Assembly (NCBI GenBank): GCA_017651185.1
Contig: JAGCDJ010000014.1
Span: 1 to 64,000, forward strand
Length of the DNA stretch: 64,000 nt
Reading direction: 5' to 3'
Source of the DNA: Bacteroidales bacterium
GTDB lineage: Bacteria; Bacteroidota; Bacteroidia; Bacteroidales; ML635J-15
The notes beneath the pieces are model-generated. The model saw nothing but the letters and a program-made list of their open reading frames with translations, was not told where the DNA came from and did no database searches. Made by a program: the position numbers and the translations under genes. Below, piece after piece: positions 18,351-27,466 of the stretch. Every line of letters begins with the position of its first letter. Positions within the stretch are counted from its first letter, which is position 1.

Positions 18351-21300
18351 ATGGGCGGTTCGACGGAAAGACTGTCTGTTTATTCGGCATCTGCCGGATC
18401 GGGAAAGACATACACTATTGCCTACCAGTTCATTTCGATGATGCTTCTTGGCAATGCCTACCGCGATATCCTTGCTGTAACTTTTACAAATAAGGCAAGC
18501 GGTGAGATGAAGACGCGTATAGTCAAGTATCTCTATCTTATTTCCAATGCAGATGAACTAAAAGGAAAGGATAGGAGTGATATTGAAGGTTTTATATTGA
18601 AAATTAAGGGAAAAACTGGTCTTGAGAGAAACGAGATAGTTAAAAGGTCCAAAAACTTTTTCGAGGCGGTATTGCACGACTATTCGTTCTTCTCTGTTTT
18701 CACGATAGATAGTTTTTTCCAGAGAATTATCAGGAATCTGACCTACGAACTCGGAATGCAGCAGAACTATGAACTGGAATTGCAGGTTGATATTGTGATA
18801 TCCCAGCTTGTAGACGATCTTATGTTGCTGGCAGAAACTGATAGCGAACTGAACGACAGCATTGTCGAACTGATAGAATCGAATGTCGAACTTAACGATA
18901 AATGGTCGCCTAAAAAGAAAATAAAAGAATTTATTAATGAGGCAATAAATTCCGATTACAATGGATATCCTGAAGGGTTTGTCCTTGATGCGTACAAAAA
19001 GGAACTGAAGGGAAAGTTGCAGGAATATAGCAAAAATTTTAGTAAATGCATAAGTGACATAAAGTCGATTCTTGAAAATGACGCGTCAAAAAGTGCTAAG
19101 GCATATAGTTGGTTGGAGAAATTTAATGGACATAAATTAGATTCCAGATTCCAGATGCAAATTATTGATGAATGGTTTGCGGGACAGAAAAATAAATCCG
19201 AAAAGTTCTTGAGTAGGAGCTGGTTTAAAAAAGGTGCCTCGCAAACCATTGTCGACAAGGTTGAAGGAATAGTTGTTGATTTTGAACGAGATAATAGTTT
19301 CGAGGATTATTATACTGCTCATGTAATTTGTGATACATTAGGTCTCGTAAAACTGCTTGAGAAGGCGACCTGTTTGCTTCATGAGAACCTTGAACGCGAT
19401 TCTATGTTTCTTATTTCCGATGTGCCGGCAATGCTTTCGAGCATTATCGAATCGTTCAGGGATGATAATGGACAGGTGTCGGTAATGCCTTTCGTTTTCG
19501 AGAAGGTGGGAACAAAGTATTTGCATTTCCTTATTGACGAGTTCCAGGATACCAGCGACAAGCAGTGGAACATTTTCAAGACAATGCTAGAGGACTCGTT
19601 GTCGCAGGATAACGAAAGTTTAATCGTAGGCGACATCAAGCAGTCGATTTATTCGTGGCGAGGAGGCGACTGGAGAATCCTTAACGATTTGAGAAACAAG
19701 GAGGAACTCTCGCTTTATGTCGCACCTGACAAGCTTGATAGGAATTTTAGGTCGGCAAAAAGAATAGTAGATTTCAATAATGACTTTTTTGGCAGGGAAT
19801 ACAAAGGTAATGTCTCATTTTTCGGAGAGAGCAACAAGTCTCTATACGATGATGTCAAGCAGGATTCTGACAAGGATGTAGATTCTGAAATAAAGGTGGC
19901 TCTGTACGAATCAGACGCAAACATTAGTGTGGCAGCAGACTATATATTGCGTAATATGGTTACTGAGATTGAACGGTTGCAACTTGAGTGTGGAGTTCGT
20001 CCCAGCCAGATTACAATATTGGTACGCAAGAAAACGGAAGCGGAGCTTATTGCCAAAAGTTTCTGTGAAATTCCTATCGCCCAAAGAAAGTATGGCGTTT
20101 GCTACGATGTGGTGTCAGACGAAGCATTGTATGTTAAGTCAAACCCTGCGGTGCGTCTTATAATCGCATATATGCGTTATATCCTTAATCCTAAGGATGA
20201 AATTTCGTTGGTCGAGGCAGCTTACCTTTATCATCTTGAGTCGCTTGTAGTAGAAGGTAAAGATTTTGATGGAAATATCAGTAAGGTTGATATAGTCAAG
20301 GCATTGAATGATGCCGTAGATGCAAGAATTATTTCAGGAAAGCAGTCTTTCGAGGTCGTGGATATCTTGATAGACAAGTTGAAACTTAATGAAATAGAGG
20401 CAAATGTGCCATTCCTTATTGCATTTAGAAACGCTGTGCACAATTTTTCCCAGAAATCCACAGATGTACGGGCGTTCATAGAAAATTGGGATGAGAGGTT
20501 GAAAGAGGTGACGATTACACTTCCCGAAAATCAGGACGCAATAAAGATTTTGACGGTACATAAATCCAAGGGATTGGAGGCCGACTATTTGTTTGTGCCA
20601 TACTGCGACTGGAATTTTGTAACGAAAGACTTCCGGACTACAGACTATCTGTTCTTTACGCCCAAAGACCATCCTGAGTTGTTGATTCCTGTAGAGAGGG
20701 ATGATAAGTTACTATATACCAGCTTCAAGGACGACTACATGAGGGAAATGTGCAAGTTGCGTATCGAGTCGTATAACTTGATGTATGTGGCGTTTACTAG
20801 GGCGAAGTACGGGTTGTATGTGTCGGCGTTCAGAAAGACAAAGCCAAGTGATGATAAAGGAATGGAAAATAAAAGCAACTCTAAGACGGAACCAAAGGAT
20901 GTATCGTATTTTTTGTGGGAATATTTTTCAGAAAAACGTGAAGGTTGGGATTGTTGCATAAATGAAGATGGCAGATTTTGTGTAAAAACTTTTATAAGTG
21001 GCAGTTTGCCAGTTGATGCACATTCGCAAGCGATTGATAATAAGGGTTATTTGTTAAAAAAATATCCTGTATGCGAAGATCCAGAAAGTGGTTTTGGAAT
21101 TGTCCATCATCTTAACGAAAATGTCGAAGGCGAATGGTCAGCACGTGTAAAAGGGACAAAATATCATTCGATATTCGAGAATATAGTTACCGCAAAGGAT
21201 GTGGAGTCGTCGGTTATGCAACTTTACTACGGTGGCGAAGTCGACGGTGCAACAGCCGGCCGGCTGGTTTCTGAAATCTCGGCAGCATTAGAAAACGATA

Positions 21301-21620
21301 AGATAAGTCGTTGGTTCGATGGCGGTTGCAAGGTTTATAATGAGTTCAATATCATTGCTCCGAATTATAACGACGACAAGTTGAAGCGTCCCGACAGGGT
21401 TATGGTGTTCGACGATGAGGTAGTAGTGCTCGATTATAAGTTTGGCGACGAGAAGCATGACAAGAAATATGCCCGTCAGGTGCTGGAATATGCCGATTTG
21501 ATATCGAAGATGAAAGGATTCGAGGGGAAGAAATTCTCAACGTATGTGTGGTATTATTTTAGAAACGAACTTGCAGAAATAAGAGGTTTGGATGACATTT
21601 CAATTATAAAATTGACGTAA
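18351..21620 (+). CDS. AddA/RecB-like UvrD-type helicase with C-terminal nuclease
   Basis: 1089 residues. All UvrD motifs are intact: ASAGSGKTYT (near residue 15), VTFTNKASGEMK, LIDEFQDTSDKQW (near 395), LDRNFRS, ILTVHKSKGLEADY and MYVAFTRAKYG. The C-terminus carries a RecB-type nuclease: RPDRVMVFDDEVVVLDYKFG and the QVLEYADL helix. It should therefore unwind and cut DNA ends in recombination repair, as AddA does with AddB. No addB partner is adjacent. It starts 1 bp after the lipoprotein, and its stop overlaps the next start (TAATG). Confidence 0.88.
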   Translation: MGGSTERLSVYSASAGSGKTYTIAYQFISMMLLGNAYRDILAVTFTNKASGEMKTRIVKYLYLISNADELKGKDRSDIEGFILKIKGKTGLERNEIVKRSKNFFEAVLHDYSFFSVFTIDSFFQRIIRNLTYELGMQQNYELELQVDIVISQLVDDLMLLAETDSELNDSIVELIESNVELNDKWSPKKKIKEFINEAINSDYNGYPEGFVLDAYKKELKGKLQEYSKNFSKCISDIKSILENDASKSAKAYSWLEKFNGHKLDSRFQMQIIDEWFAGQKNKSEKFLSRSWFKKGASQTIVDKVEGIVVDFERDNSFEDYYTAHVICDTLGLVKLLEKATCLLHENLERDSMFLISDVPAMLSSIIESFRDDNGQVSVMPFVFEKVGTKYLHFLIDEFQDTSDKQWNIFKTMLEDSLSQDNESLIVGDIKQSIYSWRGGDWRILNDLRNKEELSLYVAPDKLDRNFRSAKRIVDFNNDFFGREYKGNVSFFGESNKSLYDDVKQDSDKDVDSEIKVALYESDANISVAADYILRNMVTEIERLQLECGVRPSQITILVRKKTEAELIAKSFCEIPIAQRKYGVCYDVVSDEALYVKSNPAVRLIIAYMRYILNPKDEISLVEAAYLYHLESLVVEGKDFDGNISKVDIVKALNDAVDARIISGKQSFEVVDILIDKLKLNEIEANVPFLIAFRNAVHNFSQKSTDVRAFIENWDERLKEVTITLPENQDAIKILTVHKSKGLEADYLFVPYCDWNFVTKDFRTTDYLFFTPKDHPELLIPVERDDKLLYTSFKDDYMREMCKLRIESYNLMYVAFTRAKYGLYVSAFRKTKPSDDKGMENKSNSKTEPKDVSYFLWEYFSEKREGWDCCINEDGRFCVKTFISGSLPVDAHSQAIDNKGYLLKKYPVCEDPESGFGIVHHLNENVEGEWSARVKGTKYHSIFENIVTAKDVESSVMQLYYGGEVDGATAGRLVSEISAALENDKISRWFDGGCKVYNEFNIIAPNYNDDKLKRPDRVMVFDDEVVVLDYKFGDEKHDKKYARQVLEYADLISKMKGFEGKKFSTYVWYYFRNELAEIRGLDDISIIKLT

Positions 21621-22387
21621 TGAAGAAGTTTATAAGTTTTTTGGTCAGAAAGATTCCTCGTCCCGTACTGATACGGTTTTCGGGATTGTTTTCATTTTTA
21701 ATCAGACCGTTCTATATTGGGCACAATGTGACCTGTCCCGTTTGTGGAAAGTCGTTCCGCAAGTTTTTGCCATACGGCAAGAATGGTGGCGATAACCGCC
21801 TGTGTCCCAAGTGCCTTTCACTTGAACGCCATAGGTTAATGTGGTTGTATTGGACAAAATATTCCGATTTCTTCAAGCAGAAGAAGTCGGTGTTGCACAT
21901 TGCTCCCGAGCAACCATTCCTGAAGCCCTTCAAGAAGGCCGAAAACATTGATTATACAACCGCCGACCTTGTTTCGCCTATTGCCGACCTGCACTTCGAT
22001 ATAATGCAGATTCCACTTCCCGACGAATCTTACGACTATATTATTTGCAATCATGTGCTCGAGCATGTTCCAAACGACATTGACGCGATGAAGGAACTTT
22101 TCCGAGTGCTTAAGAAGGGCGGAACGGCAATATTGCAGGTGCCTATTAATCCTGCGTTTGAGCATACTTACGAAGATGCTTCCATTACCGATCCGCTGGA
22201 ACGTGAAAAACATTTCGGTCAGTACGACCATGTTCGCTGGCATGGACTCGATTATCCACAGCGTCTAGAATCAGTCGGTTTTGAAGTTGAGAATTTTGAC
22301 ATAAAAGACCATATATCAATGGATTTGATGGAGAAGTACAAACTCGACAAGAAGGAGATTTTGTATGTGGCAAGAAAAAATAATTGA
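21620..22387 (+). CDS. Class I SAM methyltransferase with N-terminal zinc ribbon
   Basis: 255 residues. A four-cysteine zinc-binding block (CPVCG...CPKC, residues ~37-60) precedes a methyltransferase fold with VLHIAPE as motif I and NHVLEHVPND as the post-motif. C-terminal LDYPQRLESVGF is common in sugar or lipid methyltransferases. Substrate unknown. The start shares one base with the stop of the helicase gene. Confidence 0.8.
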   Translation: MKKFISFLVRKIPRPVLIRFSGLFSFLIRPFYIGHNVTCPVCGKSFRKFLPYGKNGGDNRLCPKCLSLERHRLMWLYWTKYSDFFKQKKSVLHIAPEQPFLKPFKKAENIDYTTADLVSPIADLHFDIMQIPLPDESYDYIICNHVLEHVPNDIDAMKELFRVLKKGGTAILQVPINPAFEHTYEDASITDPLEREKHFGQYDHVRWHGLDYPQRLESVGFEVENFDIKDHISMDLMEKYKLDKKEILYVARKNN

Positions 22388-22392
22388 TTTTT

Positions 22393-22426
22393 TTTGCTTG
22401 AATTAGAAAAAATTATTTTATCTTCG
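22393..22426 (+). promoter_or_regulatory. Likely promoter of the ECF sigma gene
   Basis: TTTG at 22393-22396 and TATCTTCG at 22419-22426 resemble the Bacteroidetes -33/-7 pair; the spacing of 22 is slightly long and the -7 has one mismatch. A leader of about 85 nt would follow. Confidence 0.45.
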
Positions 22427-22516
22427 CGTTTTGTTAGAATAAGTATTAACGTAAAAAAGAAAGGAAGAACGCCTATAAGATACACTTTTACTCTTGATTT
22501 TTAAAAGAGAAGAATT

Positions 22517-23101
22517 ATGACATACGACAAGTTCACTGATCAGATGCTGATTGATGCGTTTGTTGCGGGAGATAAAAAGTGTATCGAAGTTCTCATACAA
22601 AGATATAAGGATAATGTTTACTCTTATATCCTTTTGAATGTTAAGAATCCCACTCTTGCAGACGATATTTTTCAGGACACCTTTGTAAAGGTCATATCCT
22701 CGTTGAAGTCGCGTGGATATTCCGATGAGGGAAAATTCTTGTCATGGGTGATAAGGATTTCGCACAACTTGATTGTTGACAATTTCCGTAATCAGAAGAA
22801 TATGGGAACTACGTCGAGCGACGAAAACGAGTTTGTTCTCAATTCTACAAGTTTGTCCGATTCTACTGTTGAGGACCGCATTGTCGAGGACCAGATTTTT
22901 GCCGATGTAAAGAAACTGCTCGACTATCTTCCGCCCGAGCAGAAGGAGGTGGTCATGCTTCGCCATTATGGAGATCTGAGTTTCAAGGAAATAGCCGATG
23001 TCACCAATGTTAGCATCAACACTGCTCTCGGTCGTATGCGCTATGCGATAATGAATTTGCGTCGAATAGTGGAGGAAAAGAATATAATCCTCACAAAGTA
23101 G
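22517..23101 (+). CDS. ECF-type RNA polymerase sigma factor
   Basis: 194 residues. Region 2 is seen in DIFQDTFVKVI and FLSWVIRISHNLIVDNFRN; region 4 in LPPEQKEVVMLRHYGDLSFKEIADVTNVSINTALGRMRYAIMNL, a typical sigma-70 helix-turn-helix. There is no sigma-3 domain. No anti-sigma gene is adjacent. A terminator follows, so it is a single-gene unit. Confidence 0.9.
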   Translation: MTYDKFTDQMLIDAFVAGDKKCIEVLIQRYKDNVYSYILLNVKNPTLADDIFQDTFVKVISSLKSRGYSDEGKFLSWVIRISHNLIVDNFRNQKNMGTTSSDENEFVLNSTSLSDSTVEDRIVEDQIFADVKKLLDYLPPEQKEVVMLRHYGDLSFKEIADVTNVSINTALGRMRYAIMNLRRIVEEKNIILTK

Positions 23102-23130
23102 TCTCTATACTCTATCACTCAATATCTTTT

Positions 23131-23164
23131 AAAAACATTCGCAGTGATGCGGATGTTTTTTATT
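23131..23164 (+). terminator. Terminator after the sigma factor gene
   Basis: The 12-nt arms at 23131-23142 and 23149-23160 pair (one G-T wobble) and end in a T-rich run. Confidence 0.75.
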
Positions 23165-23168
23165 TACG

Positions 23169-23176
23169 TAACTTTG
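23169..23176 (+). promoter_or_regulatory. -7 box for the flavoprotein gene
   Basis: TAACTTTG matches TAnnTTTG and ends 22 nt before the ATG. Confidence 0.65.
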
Positions 23177-23198
23177 TGCCGTTTAAATCTAATTTGCA

Positions 23199-24443
23199 AT
23201 GACCGACTACGACGTTATAATAATAGGTGCTGGTGCTTCGGGTCTTTTGGCGGCAGTTTCTGCTTGCAGGTGCGGAAAACGGGTGCTTGTGGTGGAGAAG
23301 AACGCACGTGCAGCACGTAAACTAATGATTACAGGCAAAGGTCGTTGTAATGTGACAAATTCCGATGATATCAAGGGGTTTATGGGTAACATTTATCCTG
23401 AACCGCGTTTTTTGTATCCTGCCTTCAAGTCGTTTTTTTCGTCCGAAATACTTGCAATGCTCGATGAGGCAGGTGTGGAGGTTGCGTTGGAGCGTGGCGG
23501 ACGTTATTTCCCTGCTTCTGGAAAGGCGGTTGATGTTGTTGATGCTCTTTTGGCGACTGCGCGTAGGGCTGGGGCAAAATTCTTATTTTCCACCAATGTA
23601 ACCGATATTATTGTGGCGGATGGTGCGGTTTCTGGGGTGAAAGTCAAAAGCGATTGCGGCGAAAAATCCTTGTTCGCTGACAAGGTTATAATATGTACGG
23701 GCGGAAAATCTTATCCGCTAACTGGTTCTACTGGCGATGGTTACGATTTTGCTCGGAAATGCGGTCATTCGCTTTCAGAAACACTTCCTGCCTTGGTGCC
23801 GCTTGTTGGCAAAGGTGATTTATTTACGAAACTCAAAGGATTGAATCTCAAGAATATTTCTGCATCGTTGTGGATTGATGGAAAAAAGTCGCACGAGGAG
23901 TTCGGCGAACTTGAATTTACCGATTATGGCGTTAGCGGACCGGTGATTCTTACCATGAGCCGTTGGGCGGTGATAGCATTGCACGAAAAACGTAGCATAC
24001 ACTTGTCCATCGACCTGAAACCTGCTCTTGATGAAAGGAAACTAGATGCTCGTATTCTTCGCGACCTAGATGCAAACGGCAAGACAAAACTGAAGGTTTT
24101 GTTCCGTGAATGGTTGCCTATGCAGATGATTCCTGTCTTTATCGGTATGGCAAGGTTGGATGGTGAAAAGTTGGCAAGTCAATTAACTGGAGACGAACGC
24201 CGCAAAATTGTTTCACTGATGAAGGATTTTGCTTTTGACATTGTCGGTCATCGCGATTTCAATGAAGCAATTGTTACCAGCGGCGGTGTGCCTGTTGACG
24301 AAATCAACCAGAAGACAATGGAGTCAAGACTGGTGAAAGGTTTGTTCTTCGCAGGCGAAGTTATTGATGTGGATGCTAATACAGGTGGTTATAATCTGCA
24401 GATTGCGTTTTCTACCGGATGGCTGGCGGGGATGAGTGAGTAA
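23199..24443 (+). CDS. YhiN/HI0933-family FAD-binding protein
   Basis: 414 residues. The N-terminal Rossmann fingerprint IIGAGASGLLAAVSA binds FAD; KLMITGKGRCNVTNSD, RYFPASGKAVDVVDAL, ICTGGKSYPLTGSTGDGY and the C-terminal SGGVPVDEINQKTMES...LFFAGEVIDVDANTGGYNLQ are the hallmark blocks of the HI0933/YhiN group. The enzyme is a cytoplasmic flavoprotein of unsettled physiological role. It has its own promoter and is transcribed towards the hicAB locus on the other strand. Confidence 0.92.
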   Translation: MTDYDVIIIGAGASGLLAAVSACRCGKRVLVVEKNARAARKLMITGKGRCNVTNSDDIKGFMGNIYPEPRFLYPAFKSFFSSEILAMLDEAGVEVALERGGRYFPASGKAVDVVDALLATARRAGAKFLFSTNVTDIIVADGAVSGVKVKSDCGEKSLFADKVIICTGGKSYPLTGSTGDGYDFARKCGHSLSETLPALVPLVGKGDLFTKLKGLNLKNISASLWIDGKKSHEEFGELEFTDYGVSGPVILTMSRWAVIALHEKRSIHLSIDLKPALDERKLDARILRDLDANGKTKLKVLFREWLPMQMIPVFIGMARLDGEKLASQLTGDERRKIVSLMKDFAFDIVGHRDFNEAIVTSGGVPVDEINQKTMESRLVKGLFFAGEVIDVDANTGGYNLQIAFSTGWLAGMSE

Positions 24444-24454
24444 TTTTATGTAAT

Positions 24455-24886
24455 TTATGCAAGACACACGTTGCTAAGTTCTCTACCCAAGTTTGTTACG
24501 CCTTGCTGTATTTTTGCAACTGTTTTTGCTGATGGTTTGCTTTTTCCTGTTACATAATGGCTAAGTTGATGCCTATTTATGCCAGTAAGACGCTGAAGAC
24601 CAGCAAGACTGATTATTTTTCCGTAGTACTGCAAAAAACTAACGGTATCGTAACGATATTCGAAATCCAGTTGAGGAAGAGTTTTCCCCTCTTTTGCCCA
24701 CATTTCTCTAGTTTCGTTGTAACATTCCTTAAAATCTTCCATTGCCTCGGCTACACTGTCGCCATATCCAGCAATCATGCATATCGGATTTGAGTCTGTG
24801 CATACGCTAAAAAGTCCGTCTCTACTTACTTCAATAAATGCTGTAAGTTTTTCGTTGTCGTTGATTTCTAAATCTTTATTTTTCAT
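24455..24886 (-). CDS. hicB: HicB-family antitoxin
   Basis: 143 residues. The N-terminal ~75 residues form the HicB partial RNase-H-like domain (AFIEVSRDGLFSVCTDSN...GYGDSVAEAMEDFKECYNE). The C-terminus is a helix-turn-helix (LAGLQRLTGINRHQLSHYVTGKSKPSAKTVAKIQQGV) that should bind the operator of its own operon. It starts 10 bp after the end of the hicA frame, in the toxin-first order usual for hicAB. Because the toxin frame is broken, it may now be an orphan antitoxin. Confidence 0.85.
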   Translation of the reverse strand: MKNKDLEINDNEKLTAFIEVSRDGLFSVCTDSNPICMIAGYGDSVAEAMEDFKECYNETREMWAKEGKTLPQLDFEYRYDTVSFLQYYGKIISLAGLQRLTGINRHQLSHYVTGKSKPSAKTVAKIQQGVTNLGRELSNVCLA

Positions 24887-24896
24887 ATATCAGTTT

Positions 24897-25085
24897 TTAT
24901 AGTTCTACACCAGATTCGTTGCTAATTGATTTCAATGTTCCTGAAGGTATTTCTTTTGATCCATGTCTAGGAATTGGGAAACTCTTGTTAGTAATCGGGC
25001 TATATCAGTGGTCGTGTCTTTTGCCGTGTTGGATAAAGTAGCAGCCCGATGCTTTTAGTTTCCTTTCAAGTTCATGAATCTTCAT
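24897..25085 (-). pseudogene. hicA: HicA toxin, interrupted by a stop at codon 27
   Basis: Reading leftward from the ATG at 25085, the frame encodes a 62-codon HicA: MKIHELERKLKASGCYFIQ and HGKRHDH, then TGA at 25007-25005, then YSPITNKSFPIPRHGSKE and IPSGTLKSISNESGVEL. The segments on both sides of the stop match HicA well, including the catalytic-histidine region GKRHDH and the IPRHGSKEI block. Related proteins have a large aromatic at the stop position, so TGG to TGA is the likely change. Only a 26-residue fragment would be made. The promoter is intact, so the loss looks recent; a sequencing error cannot be excluded. Confidence 0.85.
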
Positions 25086-25106
25086 TGCCTCAGAAATATT
25101 TCGTTG

Positions 25107-25138
25107 CAAAGATATACATTTGTATACTGTTTCGCAAA
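25107..25138 (-). promoter_or_regulatory. hicAB promoter with an operator dyad
   Basis: On the minus strand, TTTG (25138-25135) and TATCTTTG (25114-25107) are separated by 20 nt, an ideal Bacteroidetes promoter. Between them, bases 25113-25126 form a dyad TATACA-TT-TGTATA, placed where a bound HicB would block RNA polymerase. Confidence 0.75.
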
Positions 25139-25162
25139 TAAAATTCAAATTTGTTTGTCATC

Positions 25163-26017
25163 TTAAATAAGCCTTCTTGTTTGCTTCTTATATTCGGCAT
25201 AGCCAGGTTTGTTCTGTAGTTGGCGCTTTTCCATGAGCGGTATGCTGATTCCGAGGAACAGACAAGTCATGGCTATCGGTCCGCAAATATACCAGTCGAA
25301 TCCGTTGAGAGATGCGTACATTATCCAGATTCCCCACCAGAATTGTATTTCTCCGAAATAATTGGGATGTCGCCCATGTTTCCAAAGTCCTACATTACAG
25401 TATTTCCCTGGATTGGCGGCACGGAAATCGTGAATCTGCTTGTCGGCGATAAGTTGTATGGTTGCCGACGATAGGCAAATTACAAATCCTAACCAAGTAA
25501 TGATATTAGTCGTTTCCGCGGTCTCGTACATCATCAGTCCAGGTAGCATGGCGGCAAAGACAACCAGTGTTGGCACCATGTTCAATCCAAAGAAATTGAC
25601 AAGGTGAAAAAGTGCTGGATGCAGGTTGTTGCGATATTGAGTATAGCGCCAGTCTTCGTGCGCTATGCCGTGAAATGTAATTGCCCAGTTTCGTGTGAGT
25701 CTGAATCCCCAGTACCACGATGCGGTTAGTAAAAGAATGATGGGTAGCGACCATATATGAGTATAAAATCCCCAAAGCAGGAATGCAACAGGAGGAAACA
25801 CACTCCAATACGGATCGTAAACCGATACGTTTTCGTATATCAGGCCGAATGCCCATACCACAATCGTAGCCAATATGTCGGCATATAAAATTGCCAATAT
25901 AGAGGGTATTTGCATGTCGGTGAGTTTGATAAAAAGGAATATGCCAGCAATAGCACCAATAATATATATGGTGGCAATGAGTAATATGCTGCATGATTTT
26001 GAATAACTACGTTTCAT
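25163..26017 (-). CDS. DUF1295 membrane protein (steroid 5-alpha-reductase-like)
   Basis: 284 residues with about seven membrane segments. The C-terminal part carries the DUF1295 blocks SWYWGFRLTRNW, EDWRY, CNVGLWKHGRHPNYFGEIQFWWG and GYAEYKKQTRRLI, similar to the reductase/isoprenylcysteine methyltransferase-like membrane fold. Likely an integral membrane enzyme acting on a lipid; reaction unknown. It is the last gene of an ADH-ALDH-DUF1295 run on the minus strand (52 bp after the aldehyde dehydrogenase). Confidence 0.85.
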   Translation of the reverse strand: MKRSYSKSCSILLIATIYIIGAIAGIFLFIKLTDMQIPSILAILYADILATIVVWAFGLIYENVSVYDPYWSVFPPVAFLLWGFYTHIWSLPIILLLTASWYWGFRLTRNWAITFHGIAHEDWRYTQYRNNLHPALFHLVNFFGLNMVPTLVVFAAMLPGLMMYETAETTNIITWLGFVICLSSATIQLIADKQIHDFRAANPGKYCNVGLWKHGRHPNYFGEIQFWWGIWIMYASLNGFDWYICGPIAMTCLFLGISIPLMEKRQLQNKPGYAEYKKQTRRLI

Positions 26018-26069
26018 AATATAAAAATAAGCCGCAAAAATACGACTTATTTTGTATGTGTCCGTTTTC

Positions 26070-27440
26070 TTATTTCAAAAACATCCGGATTAGTTTGTCT
26101 TTCCAGTTTGTATATGGCTGGTATCGCATTGAAATGTCCAACCAAGTGTATTTCTTTACCACCGATTTGGCATGACTGAATGTCTCGAAAGTTTTTTTGC
26201 CGTGGTAACTGCCCATGCCGCTGTTGCCAACTCCGCCGAACGGCAGGTTGTTGGTGGCAATGTGTATGATGGTGTCGTTTACGCAACCGCCACCGAATGG
26301 CACTTCACGCAGAAACTTTTTCTCCACTTTTTTGTCGTTTGTGAAAAGGTATAATGCCAGTGGTTTTGGTCTGCTCCTGATGAAATCGGCGGCTTCGTTT
26401 GTGTCGTTCATGGTGATTATTGGTAGCACTGGACCGAAAATTTCTTCCTGCATTACGGCATCGTCTGGTGTAACGTTGTCAAGAATTGTTGGTTCAATCT
26501 GTAAGTTTTCGTTTTTTAGACGTCCGCCATAGATTACTTTTTCTTTTGCAATAAGTCCTGAAACTCTATCGAAATGCTTTTGGTTGACCATCTTGCCGTA
26601 GTCCTTGTTGGCAAAAATGTCTTCGCCGTACATTTTTATGGTTTCTTCTTTCAGAAGTTTTACAAATTCATCGTGTGCCGATTTTTCGACTAGTACGTAG
26701 TCTGGTGCAATGCATGTCTGTCCGCAGTTGAGGAATTTGCCGAAAGTTATGCGACGTGCTGCTATGCGCAGGTTGGCTGTGTGATCGATTATGCAAGGCG
26801 ATTTGCCTCCGAGTTCCAGCGTTACTGGCGTGAGGTGCTTTGATGCCTTTTCCATGACTAGTTTTCCTACCGTTACACCGCCTGTGAAGAATATGTAGTC
26901 GAACTTTTGTTCCAAAAGGTCTGCATTTTCGGCACGTCCGCCTATGATTACTGCAACATATTGTGGCTCAAATGTTTCTGTAATCAGTTGTTGTATGACC
27001 TTTGATGTTTCGGGCGAATATGCCGATGGTTTTACTATTGTGCAGTTTCCTGCTGCAATTGCACCTATGAGTGGTTCTAACGTTAGTAGCACTGGGTAGT
27101 TCCACGGTGACATTACCAGCACAACTCCGTAAGGTTCCTGCACTATCATGCTCTTGGCGTGGAAGTTGGTAAGTGGTGTGCATTTGCGCTTTGTGCGAGC
27201 CCACGAGCGCAGGTGTTTACGAAAGTGGGTTATTTCGGCTAGTGTAAGTCCTACTTCGCACATGTACGATTCGGATGCCGACTTGCCTAAGTCTCGCTTG
27301 ATTGCTTCGAGAAGGTCAGTTTCGTGCCTTTTTATTGCGAGTTTCAGTTTGTCCAGTGCGTCAAGTCTAAAATTTATGTCGAATGTTTTGCCTGTTGAGA
27401 AAAATTTCCTCTGTGCTTCAACTGTCTGTTCGATGTTCAT
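26070..27440 (-). CDS. Aldehyde dehydrogenase, NAD(P)-dependent
   Basis: 456 residues. The catalytic cysteine is in NCGQTCIAPDYVLV (near residue 240), the general-base glutamate in LELGGKSP (near 208), and the cofactor motif is FFTGGVTVGKLVMEKA. MSPWNYPVLLTLEPLIGAIAAGN and PFGGVGNSGMGSYHGKKTFETFSH mark the class 3-type ALDHs that oxidise medium- and long-chain aldehydes. No signal peptide; the C-terminus is short and mildly hydrophobic. It lies 26 bp after the iron alcohol dehydrogenase gene, so the two probably act in series on an alcohol/aldehyde. Confidence 0.92.
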   Translation of the reverse strand: MNIEQTVEAQRKFFSTGKTFDINFRLDALDKLKLAIKRHETDLLEAIKRDLGKSASESYMCEVGLTLAEITHFRKHLRSWARTKRKCTPLTNFHAKSMIVQEPYGVVLVMSPWNYPVLLTLEPLIGAIAAGNCTIVKPSAYSPETSKVIQQLITETFEPQYVAVIIGGRAENADLLEQKFDYIFFTGGVTVGKLVMEKASKHLTPVTLELGGKSPCIIDHTANLRIAARRITFGKFLNCGQTCIAPDYVLVEKSAHDEFVKLLKEETIKMYGEDIFANKDYGKMVNQKHFDRVSGLIAKEKVIYGGRLKNENLQIEPTILDNVTPDDAVMQEEIFGPVLPIITMNDTNEAADFIRSRPKPLALYLFTNDKKVEKKFLREVPFGGGCVNDTIIHIATNNLPFGGVGNSGMGSYHGKKTFETFSHAKSVVKKYTWLDISMRYQPYTNWKDKLIRMFLK

Positions 27441-27466
27441 TTCTTGATATTTTTTGCAAAGTTACT

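Noticed and set aside
25005..25007. TGA in hicA read as tryptophan (altered code)
   Set aside because: Several intact genes in the window end in TGA, for example the AbiH and DUF2461 genes, so the standard code applies.
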